Source of the DNA: a virus
IMG/VR virus record: IMGVR_UViG_3300031746_000154
Location: 1-25,682 of that record
DNA length: 25,682 nt
Direction: 5' to 3' (one strand)
Positions 12,890 to 20,784 of this stretch are shown here, one piece after another. The position numbers and the translations under genes were made by a program. Numbering within the stretch: the stretch's first letter is position 1; every line of letters begins with the position of its first letter. The notes below the pieces were generated by a model that was given only the letters and a program-made list of their open reading frames with translations, did not search any database and was not told the DNA's origin.

Positions 12890-14026
12890 TTGGAACAAGA
12901 AATCAAAACACTCACGGGTCTCGTCGGTGAACTCCGGCTGAAGTTCGAGGACTTCGAGAAGGGGCGGCTGACCAGAGCCGACTTCGACGAGTATAAGGGC
13001 AAGGTCGGCAAGGACATCGACGACATCCAGACGAAACTCAATCGTCCGCCCGTCCCGGCGCAGGTCGTCGTCAAGGAAAACGGCCCGAGCGTCGAGATGA
13101 AGGCGTTCGAGAAGATGAACCGGAGAGGCCCGCAGAACCTCAACGCCGACGAGGTGAAGGTTCTCCAAATCGGAGACCAGACCCTCGGCGGATACCTCGC
13201 GCCCGGCGAATACGTGCGCGAGATTATCAAGGGCATCATTCTCTACTCGCCGATGCGCTCCTACGCACGGGTGAGGACGACAACGGCTTCGTTCATCGAA
13301 ATCCCGAAGAAGACGGGAGCGTCCACGGCGAAGTGGACGTATGAGAACGAGGCCAAGACCGAGACCACGGGCATCGCCTTCGGAATGGAGAAACTCGAAC
13401 CGCAGGAAATGTATTCCCTCTATAAGGCGTCGAAGAAGTCGCTGGACGACAGCGCCTTCAATCTGGAAGAAGAAATCCGTCTCGACGCGTCGGAACAGCA
13501 AGGGAAACTCGAAGGCACGGGATTCATCACCGGGGACGGCATCGGAAAGCCGGAGGGGATTCTCTCGAACGCCGCGCTCATCACCGCGAAGGTCGCGGGC
13601 GCGGGCGGGTCGGGAGTCCTCGGAGTTGCCGACATCTTCGCGCTCCATTACTCTCTCCCCGCAGTCTACGCGCAGAACGGCGTATGGCTGATGAACAGAC
13701 TGACCGAGAAGGCGTGTATGCTCCTGAAGGACACGAACAATTTCTATCTCTGGATGCCTTCTCTCGCTACGGGTCAGCCGTCGACCCTGCTCGGCAGGCC
13801 CATCGCCAGCACGCCGGATATGCCCGACATCGCGGGCGGCGCGTATGCGATGGCATTCGGAGACTTCCAGCGAGGCTATACCATCGTCGACAGACAGGCG
13901 ATGGAACTTCAGCGCCTCGTGGAACTCTATGCCGAGGCCGGGCAAATCGGGTTCATCGTGAACCGTCGCGTCACGGGCAGAGTTACGCTGTCCGAGGCAA
14001 TCAAGATTCTCGCCATCCAGTCCTAA
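12890..14026 (+). CDS. Major capsid protein, HK97 fold
   Basis: This 378-residue protein forms the icosahedral shell. The start is TTG 12890, set by AAGGAG with an eight-base spacer; no nearby ATG fits. The first 65 residues are helical and charged (delta-domain-like scaffold, likely removed by the protease). HK97-type features follow: TLGGYLAPGEYVREIIKGI (N-arm to core), an E-loop region with EIPKKTGASTAKWTYEN, ETTGIAFGMEKL, SKKSLDDSAFNLEEEI, GDGIGKPEGIL, LLGRPI, AMAFGDFQRGYTIVDR and a C-terminal FIVNRRVTGRV. No accessory insertion domain is evident. Confidence 0.95.
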   Translation: MEQEIKTLTGLVGELRLKFEDFEKGRLTRADFDEYKGKVGKDIDDIQTKLNRPPVPAQVVVKENGPSVEMKAFEKMNRRGPQNLNADEVKVLQIGDQTLGGYLAPGEYVREIIKGIILYSPMRSYARVRTTTASFIEIPKKTGASTAKWTYENEAKTETTGIAFGMEKLEPQEMYSLYKASKKSLDDSAFNLEEEIRLDASEQQGKLEGTGFITGDGIGKPEGILSNAALITAKVAGAGGSGVLGVADIFALHYSLPAVYAQNGVWLMNRLTEKACMLLKDTNNFYLWMPSLATGQPSTLLGRPIASTPDMPDIAGGAYAMAFGDFQRGYTIVDRQAMELQRLVELYAEAGQIGFIVNRRVTGRVTLSEAIKILAIQS

Positions 14027-14048
14027 GATAGGCGAGGGAGATAACACT

Positions 14049-14480
14049 ATGAGAGAAACGATTCACGACATCGAAATCAAACAGACCATCGTTCCCCTCG
14101 TCGCCAACAACACGGCGGAGGGGACGGGGCTCGGCGTCGACCGGAAGGGATTCGAAGCGGCGGAGGCCGTCGTTCACATCGGTGACAGCGGCGACACGCT
14201 CTCCGGCTCCCTCTACTGGACGCTGAAACTCCAAGACAATGACGTCGACACGGCAGGAACCTATGCCGATGTCGCCGCCGGACTGGTCATCGGCCCGAAT
14301 CAGGGATTGCTCATCGACGCGCCCGCCGAAGACCAGAGGGTCATCCGCATCGGCTACAAGGGGAACAGGAGATGGCTCCGCGTTCTGCTCACGCAGACGG
14401 GGACTCATACGAACGGCACGCCTCTCGGGGCCGTCATTCTCTTGTCGAACCCCGACATCAGGCCCGTCGCCATCGTCTGA
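14049..14480 (+). CDS. Capsid decoration (cement) protein candidate
   Basis: This 143-residue, beta-rich protein lies straight after the capsid gene, where decoration proteins are usually coded. The stretch VVHIGDSGDTLSGSLYWTLK, an LQDND turn and a later RRWLRVLLTQTGTHTNGTPL segment resemble small beta-sandwich cement or head-stabilising proteins of other phages (Bbp16-like style), though I cannot align it. GAGGGAGAT precedes the ATG. It should bind the outside of the shell. An alternative is a head-tail connector component. Confidence 0.6.
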   Translation: MRETIHDIEIKQTIVPLVANNTAEGTGLGVDRKGFEAAEAVVHIGDSGDTLSGSLYWTLKLQDNDVDTAGTYADVAAGLVIGPNQGLLIDAPAEDQRVIRIGYKGNRRWLRVLLTQTGTHTNGTPLGAVILLSNPDIRPVAIV

Positions 14481-14557
14481 GTAGGTGGGCCGTGAGTCCT
14501 GTCGAGATTGACCGCAGATACGAGGCCAAGAGAGCCAAGACGCAGAAGGAGTTCTTA

Positions 14558-14818
14558 ATGAATATCAAGAATCTCAAAACGCGGCGCGGCATTGTCCGCA
14601 GGCCCGAGGGCATTTCGTTTGCTCTCGACGGGATTCACGTTCAACGAGCGCCCGAGGGAGAGACGGTCAATCTCTCTCTCGAACTTTTCGCCACGTATTT
14701 AGACCGTGGCTGGATTGAAGAAGCGCCGGAACAGGCGGAGCCGGATGTATCCACTCCGCCCGTTACGGCCCCAGAAAAGACAGAGACCCGCGCTCCCCGA
14801 GCGCGTAGGATTAAATAA
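14558..14818 (+). CDS. Small head-region protein with Pro/Arg-rich tail
   Basis: This protein of 86 residues starts at ATG 14558, where AGAAGGAG at six bases decides the start; a longer version from GTG 14492 is in frame but has a weak site. The N-terminal 55 residues (TRRGIVRRPEG, FALDGIHVQRAPEGETVNLS, YLDRGWIEEAP) resemble small phage proteins coded between capsid and connector genes. The tail is Pro/Thr-rich and ends in basic residues. The function is unrecognised. Positions 14481-14557 hold nothing else that I can identify. Confidence 0.6.
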   Translation: MNIKNLKTRRGIVRRPEGISFALDGIHVQRAPEGETVNLSLELFATYLDRGWIEEAPEQAEPDVSTPPVTAPEKTETRAPRARRIK

Positions 14819-14841
14819 CAGCACGTCAATAGGAGGTCACG

Positions 14842-15009
14842 ATGGCTATTAAGGGCGCACCGGAGAACAAGGTCGTCTCAGTCTACGACGCCGCACAGGG
14901 CGCGTATCACGAGGCGCACGAGGACGACATCAAGAAGCAACTCGTCTCTCTCGGCCTGACCGAACAGGAAGCCGACGAGCGCGTGGCGAAGTTGAAGGAG
15001 GGCAAGTAA
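14842..15009 (+). CDS. 55-residue hypothetical acidic protein
   Basis: A short frame from ATG 14842 has a perfect AGGAGG (14831-14836) at five bases and ends at TAA 15007-15009, one base before the next ATG. The protein begins MAIKGAPENKVVSVYD, then has an acidic His/Glu segment and a helical LGLTEQEADERVAKLKEG end that looks like a UBA-like helix pair. The strong ribosome binding site and tight packing support it. No known family is recognised. Confidence 0.6.
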   Translation: MAIKGAPENKVVSVYDAAQGAYHEAHEDDIKKQLVSLGLTEQEADERVAKLKEGK

Positions 15010-15010
15010 G

Positions 15011-15601
15011 ATGAGCCTCAAGCAATGGCGGGACTTCATCGGCGAGGTCGGCAGGGCGTATGACGCAATGCGGAAGGGTCTGCGCGTCAACGAGGTCGGC
15101 CTCATCAAGAAGCAATGGACAATCCAGCGCTGGAACTCCGACGAGGACAGGGAAGCGGGCCGCATCTACGTTCCCGGCCTCGCGAAGGAGATGTTCTTGG
15201 GGATGCCGCAGTTCAGCATCTTCCACGGGAACGTCCTCCTGAACGAAGGCATCAATGCCCTCTGGGAGAAGGCGTGTTCTTCAAGCGGCACGCTCTGGGA
15301 CAACACGAACGCGCAACTCGGCACAGGCACGTCGTCCACGGGCGAGGCCGCGACCGATACAGACCTGCTCGCGGCGGGCGTCTGGAAGGGAATGATGGCT
15401 TCGTTCCCGACCTACGGCACGAGCCAGAAGGCCACGTGGAAGTCCGAGTTCCTGAGCGCCGAAGGGAATCAGTCGTGGCAGGAGTTCTCCGTGCGGAACG
15501 GGAACAGCGCGAACAAGAATCTGAATCGCAAGACGAGCAATCAGGGGACGAAGTCTTCGGGACAGGTCTGGGAACTGACACTCGACATCACGCTCTCCTA
15601 A
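15011..15601 (+). CDS. Phage virion structural protein, beta-rich
   Basis: This 196-residue protein has a helical start and then a pattern I know from many siphophage structural proteins: N-V-L-L-N-E-G-I-N-A-L-W, NAQLGTGTSST, a central FPTYGTSQKATWKSEF strand pair, WQEFSVRNG, LNRK and a final SSGQVWELTLDITLS strand. In other phages such genes lie between head and tail genes and are often labelled tail fibre or structural protein without a proven role. AAGGAGG precedes the ATG. It is likely part of the virion surface, partnered with the fibre-like gene that follows. Confidence 0.6.
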   Translation: MSLKQWRDFIGEVGRAYDAMRKGLRVNEVGLIKKQWTIQRWNSDEDREAGRIYVPGLAKEMFLGMPQFSIFHGNVLLNEGINALWEKACSSSGTLWDNTNAQLGTGTSSTGEAATDTDLLAAGVWKGMMASFPTYGTSQKATWKSEFLSAEGNQSWQEFSVRNGNSANKNLNRKTSNQGTKSSGQVWELTLDITLS

Positions 15602-15612
15602 CGACGTGAAAG

Positions 15613-17175
15613 ATGGCGTCTCAAGGCCCGAACAGCCCTTCGGCGGCGGCACAGATAGTCGCTACGTGGAACAGCGTCACTAACGTCTACGCGTCCGACA
15701 ATAATCGTGCCGATTCGTCCTCGACGTCCGCGATAATGGCGGCGACGGGCTTCGGATTTAACATCCCTACCGGGGCGACCATCTTGGGCATCGTGGTCGA
15801 GGTCGAGGGCTACGGCTCCGGTTCTCAAGCCGCACGAAGAGGGCTGTCCGCAAGCCCGACGAAGGACGGCACAACGAAGGCCGGGAACACGGGTTCACAG
15901 ACAGATATGACCACGACGACTCCCGAGTCGGGGTATAAAACTTGGGGAACATCTTCCGACCTGTGGGGAACGACGTGGACAGTCACGCAGATAAATGCTT
16001 CCACGTTCGGGGTTCTGCTTCAGCCCGCAGGAACGACAGGCTATTCTCGATTCGTTGACCACGTGCGGGTCACAGTCTATTACACGCCGCCTATCAAGGC
16101 CATCACAGACACGGGCGCAGGCTCCGACTCTGCGCCGAACATCAAGGCGGGCATCGCTCTGAGCGATTCGGGTGCGGGCGTGGATGTGGCGACGGCACGG
16201 AATATGACTGCCGCAACGCCCATCAGCGTCAGCGACGCGGGGTCGGGAGCAGAGGCGTATCGGAAGACGATGCGAATGAGCGAGACGGGCGCGGGCGTGG
16301 ACGCGCTCGCGGGCAAGGGACTCAGGCACTCCGACGCAGGCGCGGGCGTGGAGACGTGGCGCAAGGGTATGCGGATGAGCGATGCGAGCGCGAGCGCCAT
16401 TGACGCGCTCGCCGTGAAGTCCCCCGTGTTCCTGAGCGACACGGGCGCGGGCGCAGGGCAGACCCCGTCCATCAAGGCCGCGTTCACAATCACGGACACG
16501 GGCGCGGGCGTTGATGCCCTGCGCGGCAAGGGAATCAAGACGTTCGACGCCGGGACGGGCGTGGACGCCGTCGCTGGCCTCCGCAAGAAACTCGCCACGC
16601 TCGCAGACACGGGCGCGGGCGCAGATGCCGTCGCCACGGCACAGAAGGCGTATATCGTGGTCAGCGACGCGAGCGCCGCCGGGCAGGATAGAATCGCCGG
16701 GCAGGGCAGGCGCTTGAGTGACGCTGGAACGGGCGCAGACGCCGCGCCGTTCGTCAAGAAGCAATCGTTCCTAAGCGACTCGGGAGCGGGCGCTGACGGG
16801 CCTGCGCTCGTCAAGGCGAGGCTTTCCCTGAGCGAGGCAGGGCAAGGGCAGGATACGGCTCAGAGCCGCCGTCTGGGGCCGTCTGTGAGCGATACGGCGC
16901 ACGGCGTTGACTACGCCGTCGCAACGGAATCATCTGGCTACAAGAGCATCAGCGACATAGGCGCAGGCATCGACGTGGCGGCAGGGCGCGCTATCGCCTT
17001 CATCCACGACACGATGTTCGGACTGGAGGGACTCTCAATCAATTTAGGCGCGTGGGAACACGGCGTGACGCCTCGCGTGCGCGACTTTGAAATCCGAGGC
17101 GACAGGGGACGCCCGGCGATTCCTTCACCGAGAGAGAAATCCTTTGACATAACAGGCAGGAGGGACTTAGGATGA
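15613..17175 (+). CDS. Fibre-like surface protein with SDTGAG repeats
   Basis: This 520-residue protein has two parts. Residues 1-155 form a beta-sandwich-like domain (ATGFGFNIPTGATILGIVVE, a TWGTSSDLWG turn, VDHVRVTVYYTPP) found at the N-terminus of several phage surface proteins. Residues about 158-470 hold some 17 degenerate repeats of 16-23 residues, each opening with S/T-D-x-G-x-G followed by a small-residue and basic segment. The last 50 residues are distinct (LSINLGAWEHG, charged and Pro-rich) and may be an attachment site for the small gene that follows. A head fibre or receptor-binding or tail appendage role is likely from architecture; the exact role is unproven. The repeat region is Gly/Ala/Asp-rich. 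Confidence 0.65.
   Translation: MASQGPNSPSAAAQIVATWNSVTNVYASDNNRADSSSTSAIMAATGFGFNIPTGATILGIVVEVEGYGSGSQAARRGLSASPTKDGTTKAGNTGSQTDMTTTTPESGYKTWGTSSDLWGTTWTVTQINASTFGVLLQPAGTTGYSRFVDHVRVTVYYTPPIKAITDTGAGSDSAPNIKAGIALSDSGAGVDVATARNMTAATPISVSDAGSGAEAYRKTMRMSETGAGVDALAGKGLRHSDAGAGVETWRKGMRMSDASASAIDALAVKSPVFLSDTGAGAGQTPSIKAAFTITDTGAGVDALRGKGIKTFDAGTGVDAVAGLRKKLATLADTGAGADAVATAQKAYIVVSDASAAGQDRIAGQGRRLSDAGTGADAAPFVKKQSFLSDSGAGADGPALVKARLSLSEAGQGQDTAQSRRLGPSVSDTAHGVDYAVATESSGYKSISDIGAGIDVAAGRAIAFIHDTMFGLEGLSINLGAWEHGVTPRVRDFEIRGDRGRPAIPSPREKSFDITGRRDLG
16093..17020 (+). repeat. Tandem degenerate repeats coding SDTGAG units
   Basis: About 17 units of roughly 48-69 bp run through the fibre-like gene. 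Each has a core like GACACGGGCGCGGGC coding D-T-G-A-G, followed by GTGGAC or GCAGAC. Unit lengths vary in whole codons, so the protein frame is kept, unlike the repeats between the terminase genes. This points to selection on the protein and growth or loss of units by recombination. Confidence 0.7.
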
Positions 17176-17459
17176 AGGGAGTAGTGGAGAAAGGGCCGAA
17201 TGGAATCCTGACAGTAAGATGCCGATACTGGCCTCCCGACTTGAACGATGGCGAGACCATCTCGCAGGTCGAGTCGTCTGTCACGCCGCCGGGACTCACC
17301 CTGAACGGCGCTCCCGGCATCTCAGGCGCTTGGGTAACACAGACGGTCAGCGGCGGAACGTCTGGCGTGGACTACCTGCTCAAGTTCAAGGTGACTACGA
17401 GCATCGGGCAAGTCTACGAGCATCCAGACATAGATTCCGTCGTGGTAAAGGTCGTGTAA
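17172..17459 (+). CDS. Small beta-rich structural protein, possible fibre adaptor
   Basis: This 95-residue protein begins at ATG 17172, overlapping the previous stop and following AGGAGGG. The sequence CRYWPPDLNDGETISQVESS, then SGGTSGVDYLLKFKVTTSIG and a final strand, reads as a compact beta sandwich. Small phage proteins with this pattern occur beside fibre-like genes and are sometimes annotated as fibre-tail adaptors. Adjacency to the repeat protein fits such a link. The family call is tentative. Confidence 0.55.
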   Translation: MKGVVEKGPNGILTVRCRYWPPDLNDGETISQVESSVTPPGLTLNGAPGISGAWVTQTVSGGTSGVDYLLKFKVTTSIGQVYEHPDIDSVVVKVV

Positions 17460-17460
17460 T

Positions 17461-18036
17461 ATGAGCATACTCGCTACGGCAAATCTGGTCACTCTGGCAG
17501 AGGTCAAGGAGTTCGTCGAGCAGAAGGACGCGTCGAAGGACATCGTTCTGGAATATATGATTGACGCCGTCTCGTCGCGCTTCAACACGTTCACGCGGCG
17601 CTTCCTGCGCTCGGCAGTCTACACGGCGCAGAAGTTCAACGGAACGGGCGAGCCGGACTTCTGGCTCCCTAACTATCCCGTGGGAACGCTCTCGCTCGTC
17701 AAGGAAGACGGCCTCACGCTCGCTCTGGGCGTGGACTTCCTGTCCTACCCCTACGACGGGATGCTCCTGAAGAAGGACGAGAAACTCTGGACGACTCTGC
17801 CGCAGGGCGTCGAGGTGACTTATACGGCAGGCTACGCTCTCGCGGACGTGCCGTCGGACTTGAAATACTCGAGCCTGAAGCAGATAGCGTTCGAGTTCTG
17901 GAAGCAGAAAAGCAAGGCGTTCGGAGTCGACTCGCGCTCCTATCCTGACGGTTCCGTGACGACGAGCGTGCGCTCAAATCTGCTGAAGGAAGTCGAGGAC
18001 GTGCTGTTTCTTTACAGGAGACTCAAGGTCGTATGA
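17461..18036 (+). CDS. Head-tail connector, HK97 gp6-like adaptor
   Basis: This 191-residue protein matches the pattern of ring-forming adaptors that sit under the portal: N-terminal VTLAEVKEFVE, a helix with YMIDAVSSRFNTFTRRFLR, a beta insertion (LPNYPVGTLSLVKEDG, GVEVTYTAGYA), then PSDLKYSSLKQIAFEFWK and a C-terminal helix. The order L-x-E-V-K...R-x-E/F...Y-x-A-G-Y-A...P-x-D-L-K is typical of gp6 and SPP1 gp15 relatives. Neighbouring connector genes support it. Confidence 0.85.
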   Translation: MSILATANLVTLAEVKEFVEQKDASKDIVLEYMIDAVSSRFNTFTRRFLRSAVYTAQKFNGTGEPDFWLPNYPVGTLSLVKEDGLTLALGVDFLSYPYDGMLLKKDEKLWTTLPQGVEVTYTAGYALADVPSDLKYSSLKQIAFEFWKQKSKAFGVDSRSYPDGSVTTSVRSNLLKEVEDVLFLYRRLKVV

Positions 18037-18581
18037 TAAAGATACAGAAGGACTTGACTATCGCCATCGCGCGGCTCGCGAAGTATAAGAAACTCAAGGC
18101 CGCCGCGAAACTCGGCCTCACCGAATGGGCGACTCAGTCCGTGAAGCACGTCAAGCAAGCGCGACTACTGAAAACGCGCACGGGATTTCTCTACCGCAAC
18201 ATCGGGTTCGAGGTGACAGACAATCTGAACGCCGCCGTAGGGACGGGCGTAGGGCGGGCGAAGGGCGTTGTCTACGCGAGCATCTTGGACGAGGGCGGAG
18301 TCATCAAGCCTAAACATAAGCAATGGCTCACGATACCGTTCAAGGGCGTTCTCGGCTCGGCGCATAACTACCGTGGCGCGTCGTTCGTGTTCAAGAGCAA
18401 GAAGGGCAATCTCATTATAGCCACGAAGATAGGCGGGAAACTCCATCCCCTGTTCACGCTCAAGAAGCAGGTCACTATCCCGCGCAAGGACTGGTTCACC
18501 CTGCCGATGAGTCAGATGAAACCGACGCTCGCTCTCGTGACGAGCGCCGAATACCAGAAAAAACTTATGGAGAAGATGTGA
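18033..18581 (+). CDS. HK97 gp10-like tail completion/head-tail joining protein
   Basis: This 182-residue basic protein starts at ATG 18033 overlapping the connector stop (ATGA). The N-terminal helix is followed by TRTGFLYRNIGF, a VGTGVGRAKGVVYASILDEG segment, and HPLFTLKKQVTIPRKDWF, which match the gp10-like minor structural family (T-G-x-L-x-x-S-I..., Y-A-x-x-x-E-x-G...). It likely joins head and tail. Overall length and gene order agree with that family; residue-level alignment was not possible. Confidence 0.7.
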   Translation: MIKIQKDLTIAIARLAKYKKLKAAAKLGLTEWATQSVKHVKQARLLKTRTGFLYRNIGFEVTDNLNAAVGTGVGRAKGVVYASILDEGGVIKPKHKQWLTIPFKGVLGSAHNYRGASFVFKSKKGNLIIATKIGGKLHPLFTLKKQVTIPRKDWFTLPMSQMKPTLALVTSAEYQKKLMEKM

Positions 18582-19057
18582 TGAACGACCCGAAGCGCCT
18601 GCGCGTGCGCGACCGCGTGATTGTCGTCCTGAAGGGCATAACGATGGGCGACGCATACTTCACGACGCCCTACGACGTCCTGCCGCGCTTCGTGACCATA
18701 GACGAGGCAGGCGGGTTCCCGTTGCTGATGGTCACAGTCGCATCGGGCGGCGAGTTCTCGGAAAGTATGGACGGGATGCGCGACGAGATATTCCTCATCA
18801 GCGTTGACGGCTACGTGGACGACAGCACGAACTCAGTTCAAGCGATGGAGCGCTTTCTGCGGGACATCCGCAAGGCGCTCTACCTTGACGCGATGAGCGG
18901 AGCGGCGGGAGGTCTGGGCGACCCGGCCCTCTGCTCAAACTTCAAGATAGCCGAGCCGCCAGACACAGACGAGGGGACTCTGTCCCTGATAAACAAGGCG
19001 TTCTTCTCCCAGAGATTTTCTTGTAACATCTCGGGCATAATTACTAACGGCGACTAG
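18581..19057 (+). CDS. Tail terminator candidate
   Basis: This 158-residue protein starts at ATG 18581, overlapping the previous stop; GTG 18578 is one codon upstream. The fold reads as helices and strands: RDRVIVVLKGIT, MVTVASGGEFSES, DEIFLISVDGYVDD, a helix VQAMERFLRDIRKAL and a C-terminal strand QRFSCNISG. That order, and the position between the gp10-like gene and the tail tube gene, is that of tail terminators (gpU-like), which cap the tail tube. Position counts for more than sequence here. Confidence 0.6.
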   Translation: MNDPKRLRVRDRVIVVLKGITMGDAYFTTPYDVLPRFVTIDEAGGFPLLMVTVASGGEFSESMDGMRDEIFLISVDGYVDDSTNSVQAMERFLRDIRKALYLDAMSGAAGGLGDPALCSNFKIAEPPDTDEGTLSLINKAFFSQRFSCNISGIITNGD

Positions 19058-19065
19058 GAGGTCAG

Positions 19066-19266
19066 ATGGCGAAACTATTCAAGTGGCTCTCAGACGGATG
19101 CGAGGCGCGGCGCTCGTGGACGCTGGACGACGGCACGCAGATGGCAGGCGGGTTCCGGCTCGAACGCGGGCTGACATACGATTCCGCAATCGTTCCGCCG
19201 CACGTTCTCGCAGAGTGGATTAAGACGGGCAACGCGGAACTCGTCAAGACGAAGAAGGAGGACTAA
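19066..19266 (+). CDS. 66-residue hypothetical protein before the tail tube gene
   Basis: This short protein has AGGAGG six bases before ATG 19066 and overlaps nothing. It has Trp/Lys/Arg residues at the start (MAKLFKWLSDG), a turn-rich middle and a helix ending in lysines (AEWIKTGNAELVKTKK). The shape resembles small proteins coded before tail tube genes in other siphophages, whose roles are mostly unknown. Confidence 0.6.
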   Translation: MAKLFKWLSDGCEARRSWTLDDGTQMAGGFRLERGLTYDSAIVPPHVLAEWIKTGNAELVKTKKED

Positions 19267-19269
19267 CCT

Positions 19270-20322
19270 ATGGCAACACCTACCGGGCCGGAACGCAGAC
19301 TGCTCGCGGCAGGCTATCGCAAGGCGGCGGCGTGGGACACGGCTCTCGCGCTCGGCGCAGGGTTCGGGCTGAACTGTAAGAGTATCAGCGGATTCATTCG
19401 CTCGCAGGACTATCTCAAGGCCGACGAGATAGACCTAGCGATGGTGAAGGGCGGCTCTCTCGACGTGGTCAAGCCTATCGAGCCGACCGTGGCGACGGAT
19501 ATGCTCTATGACTCCGGCGCTCTGGGAATTGCGATAGCGCAGTTCTTCGGGATTGCCGGAGCGCCCGCTCAGCAAGGCGGCACGACCGCATACAAGCATA
19601 TCATCCAACTCGCCGACAGCGGATGGAACAAGTTCGGAACGATGGCGGTCGAACTGCCGGGCCAGATTTGGGAATGTCCCTCTATCAAGCCGATAGAGTG
19701 GAGCCTCAAGAGCGTGAACGGCGGGTTCGTCGTCAGCGAAATGAAACTCCGTGGCAACGTCATCAAGAATGACTCGTCCGTGAACACGCTGACGCAGATG
19801 GACGCCCTGACCTATCAGGACAGAGACAATCGCGTTCTGTTCCGTCAGCAGGCCATTCGGATGAACACGCAGGCGGGAGTAACGCTCGAAGGCACGGGAG
19901 TCATAGACCCGACGAGCGTTGAAATCTCGATGAAGCGCACAGGCCACGACTCCGTCTACCCTGCCGGGCAATACGGCATCGTGGAGCCTGCCGAAGGCGG
20001 GTTCCCCGACTTCCGCGTCAAACTTGGATGGCCTCGCTTCGACGCCGTGAACGGCGCTCATTTCGCGGCGGCAATCGCGGAGACGACGCAGAAAATGACC
20101 ATCACGTTCACGGGCCTGCTCATCGCAAGCACCTACTACTATCAACTCAAGTTCTACTTCCCGCGCCTGCGGATGATGGTTCCCGAGCCGTCCTTTGACG
20201 AAATCGTGAAGAACGGCGTGGAACTCATCGCCGAGGAAGCGAGCGCGGCTCCGACAGGGATGTCCTATGCGCGTCCCTATATCGAGATGATTAACCTGCG
20301 GGCGACGGACTATCTGGCCTGA
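19270..20322 (+). CDS. Major tail tube protein
   Basis: This 350-residue protein forms the stacked hexamer rings of the tail tube. The N-terminus is helical and contains ATPTGPERR and AAAWDTAL; later a beta-rich core shows KHIIQLADSGWNKFGTMAV, WECPSIKPIEWSLKSVNGG, VVSEMKLRGNVI and a strand-rich C-terminal half. These elements (H-x-I/F-...-F-T-x-A, then a V-x-E-x-x-S-x-K-x-x-x-W segment) are usual in phage tail tube proteins. It precedes the frameshifted chaperone genes and the tape measure, the standard order in siphophages. The length is in the upper range for the family. Confidence 0.85.
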   Translation: MATPTGPERRLLAAGYRKAAAWDTALALGAGFGLNCKSISGFIRSQDYLKADEIDLAMVKGGSLDVVKPIEPTVATDMLYDSGALGIAIAQFFGIAGAPAQQGGTTAYKHIIQLADSGWNKFGTMAVELPGQIWECPSIKPIEWSLKSVNGGFVVSEMKLRGNVIKNDSSVNTLTQMDALTYQDRDNRVLFRQQAIRMNTQAGVTLEGTGVIDPTSVEISMKRTGHDSVYPAGQYGIVEPAEGGFPDFRVKLGWPRFDAVNGAHFAAAIAETTQKMTITFTGLLIASTYYYQLKFYFPRLRMMVPEPSFDEIVKNGVELIAEEASAAPTGMSYARPYIEMINLRATDYLA

Positions 20323-20331
20323 TAGCAGGGA

Positions 20332-20715
20332 ATGATGCCGAACATCAAGGTAGTCCCGCAGATATCAGACTGGCTCGCTTACGAATTGTCGACACAGTTC
20401 CGCGTCGTCCTAGACGCGCCTCTGCGCCTTCGCCTCCGACCCGTGAATGTCCACGATATGGCGCGGCTCTCGGCTGTCAAAACTATGTCCGTTCCAACGA
20501 ACCCTGACGAATGGGCGATGCTAGAAACATACGCCATCGAGTCAGTCGTGGAGTGGGACTTGACGGAAGGCGGCGAACCTATCGCCGTCACGCCCGAGAC
20601 AAAGGAAGCGTATCTCAGGCCGTGTCTCGGGGAACTGGTCAAGGAGCGCGGCGTAACGCTCGCGACGGCAATTTGGGAGGACGCATCAGCGCGTGAGGTC
20701 TTCCTAAAAAACTGA
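20332..20715 (+). CDS. Tail assembly chaperone, frame 0 (gpG-like)
   Basis: This 127-residue protein starts at ATG 20332 or 20335 after CAGGGA and ends at TGA 20713-20715, immediately after the slippery AAAAAAC. It has helices and beta strands (FRVVLDAPLRLRLRPV, SAVKTMSVPTNPDEW, GEPIAVTPETKEAYLR). Gene order (tail tube, this gene, tape measure) and the shift site mark it as the short chaperone that coats the tape measure during tail assembly; most ribosomes should stop here. Role by context is strong, sequence similarity is weak. Confidence 0.75.
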   Translation: MMPNIKVVPQISDWLAYELSTQFRVVLDAPLRLRLRPVNVHDMARLSAVKTMSVPTNPDEWAMLETYAIESVVEWDLTEGGEPIAVTPETKEAYLRPCLGELVKERGVTLATAIWEDASAREVFLKN

Positions 20716-20784
20716 GGCGCTTCCTTCTCTGGTTCGCAGACTACGGAATGGTCTGCGACTGGTCGGCGGTCGGGGAAGGAAGCG
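20706..20784 (+). promoter_or_regulatory. Programmed -1 ribosomal frameshift site with nested stem-loop
   Basis: The slippery heptamer A-AAA-AAC lies at 20706-20712 in the right register (frame 0 reads CTA AAA AAC TGA). Five bases later begins a stem: CGCTTCCTTCTC (20718-20729) pairs with GGGAAGGAAGCG (20773-20784), including one GU. Inside its loop is TCGCAGAC (20734-20741) with GTCTGCGA (20751-20758), a perfect 8-bp hairpin. Heptamer, short spacer and stable structure match the -1 frameshift sites in tail chaperone genes such as lambda G/GT. Confidence 0.85.

Noticed and set aside
12869-14047. Long minus-strand open frame of 392 codons opposite the capsid gene
   Set aside because: It mirrors the codon pattern of the capsid gene in a G+C-rich genome, has no ribosome binding site and codes no recognisable protein, while the + strand frame is a clear HK97 capsid protein.
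16093-17020. Regular short repeats considered as a CRISPR array
   Set aside because: Units are in frame, degenerate, coding and without unique spacers, so they are protein repeats.
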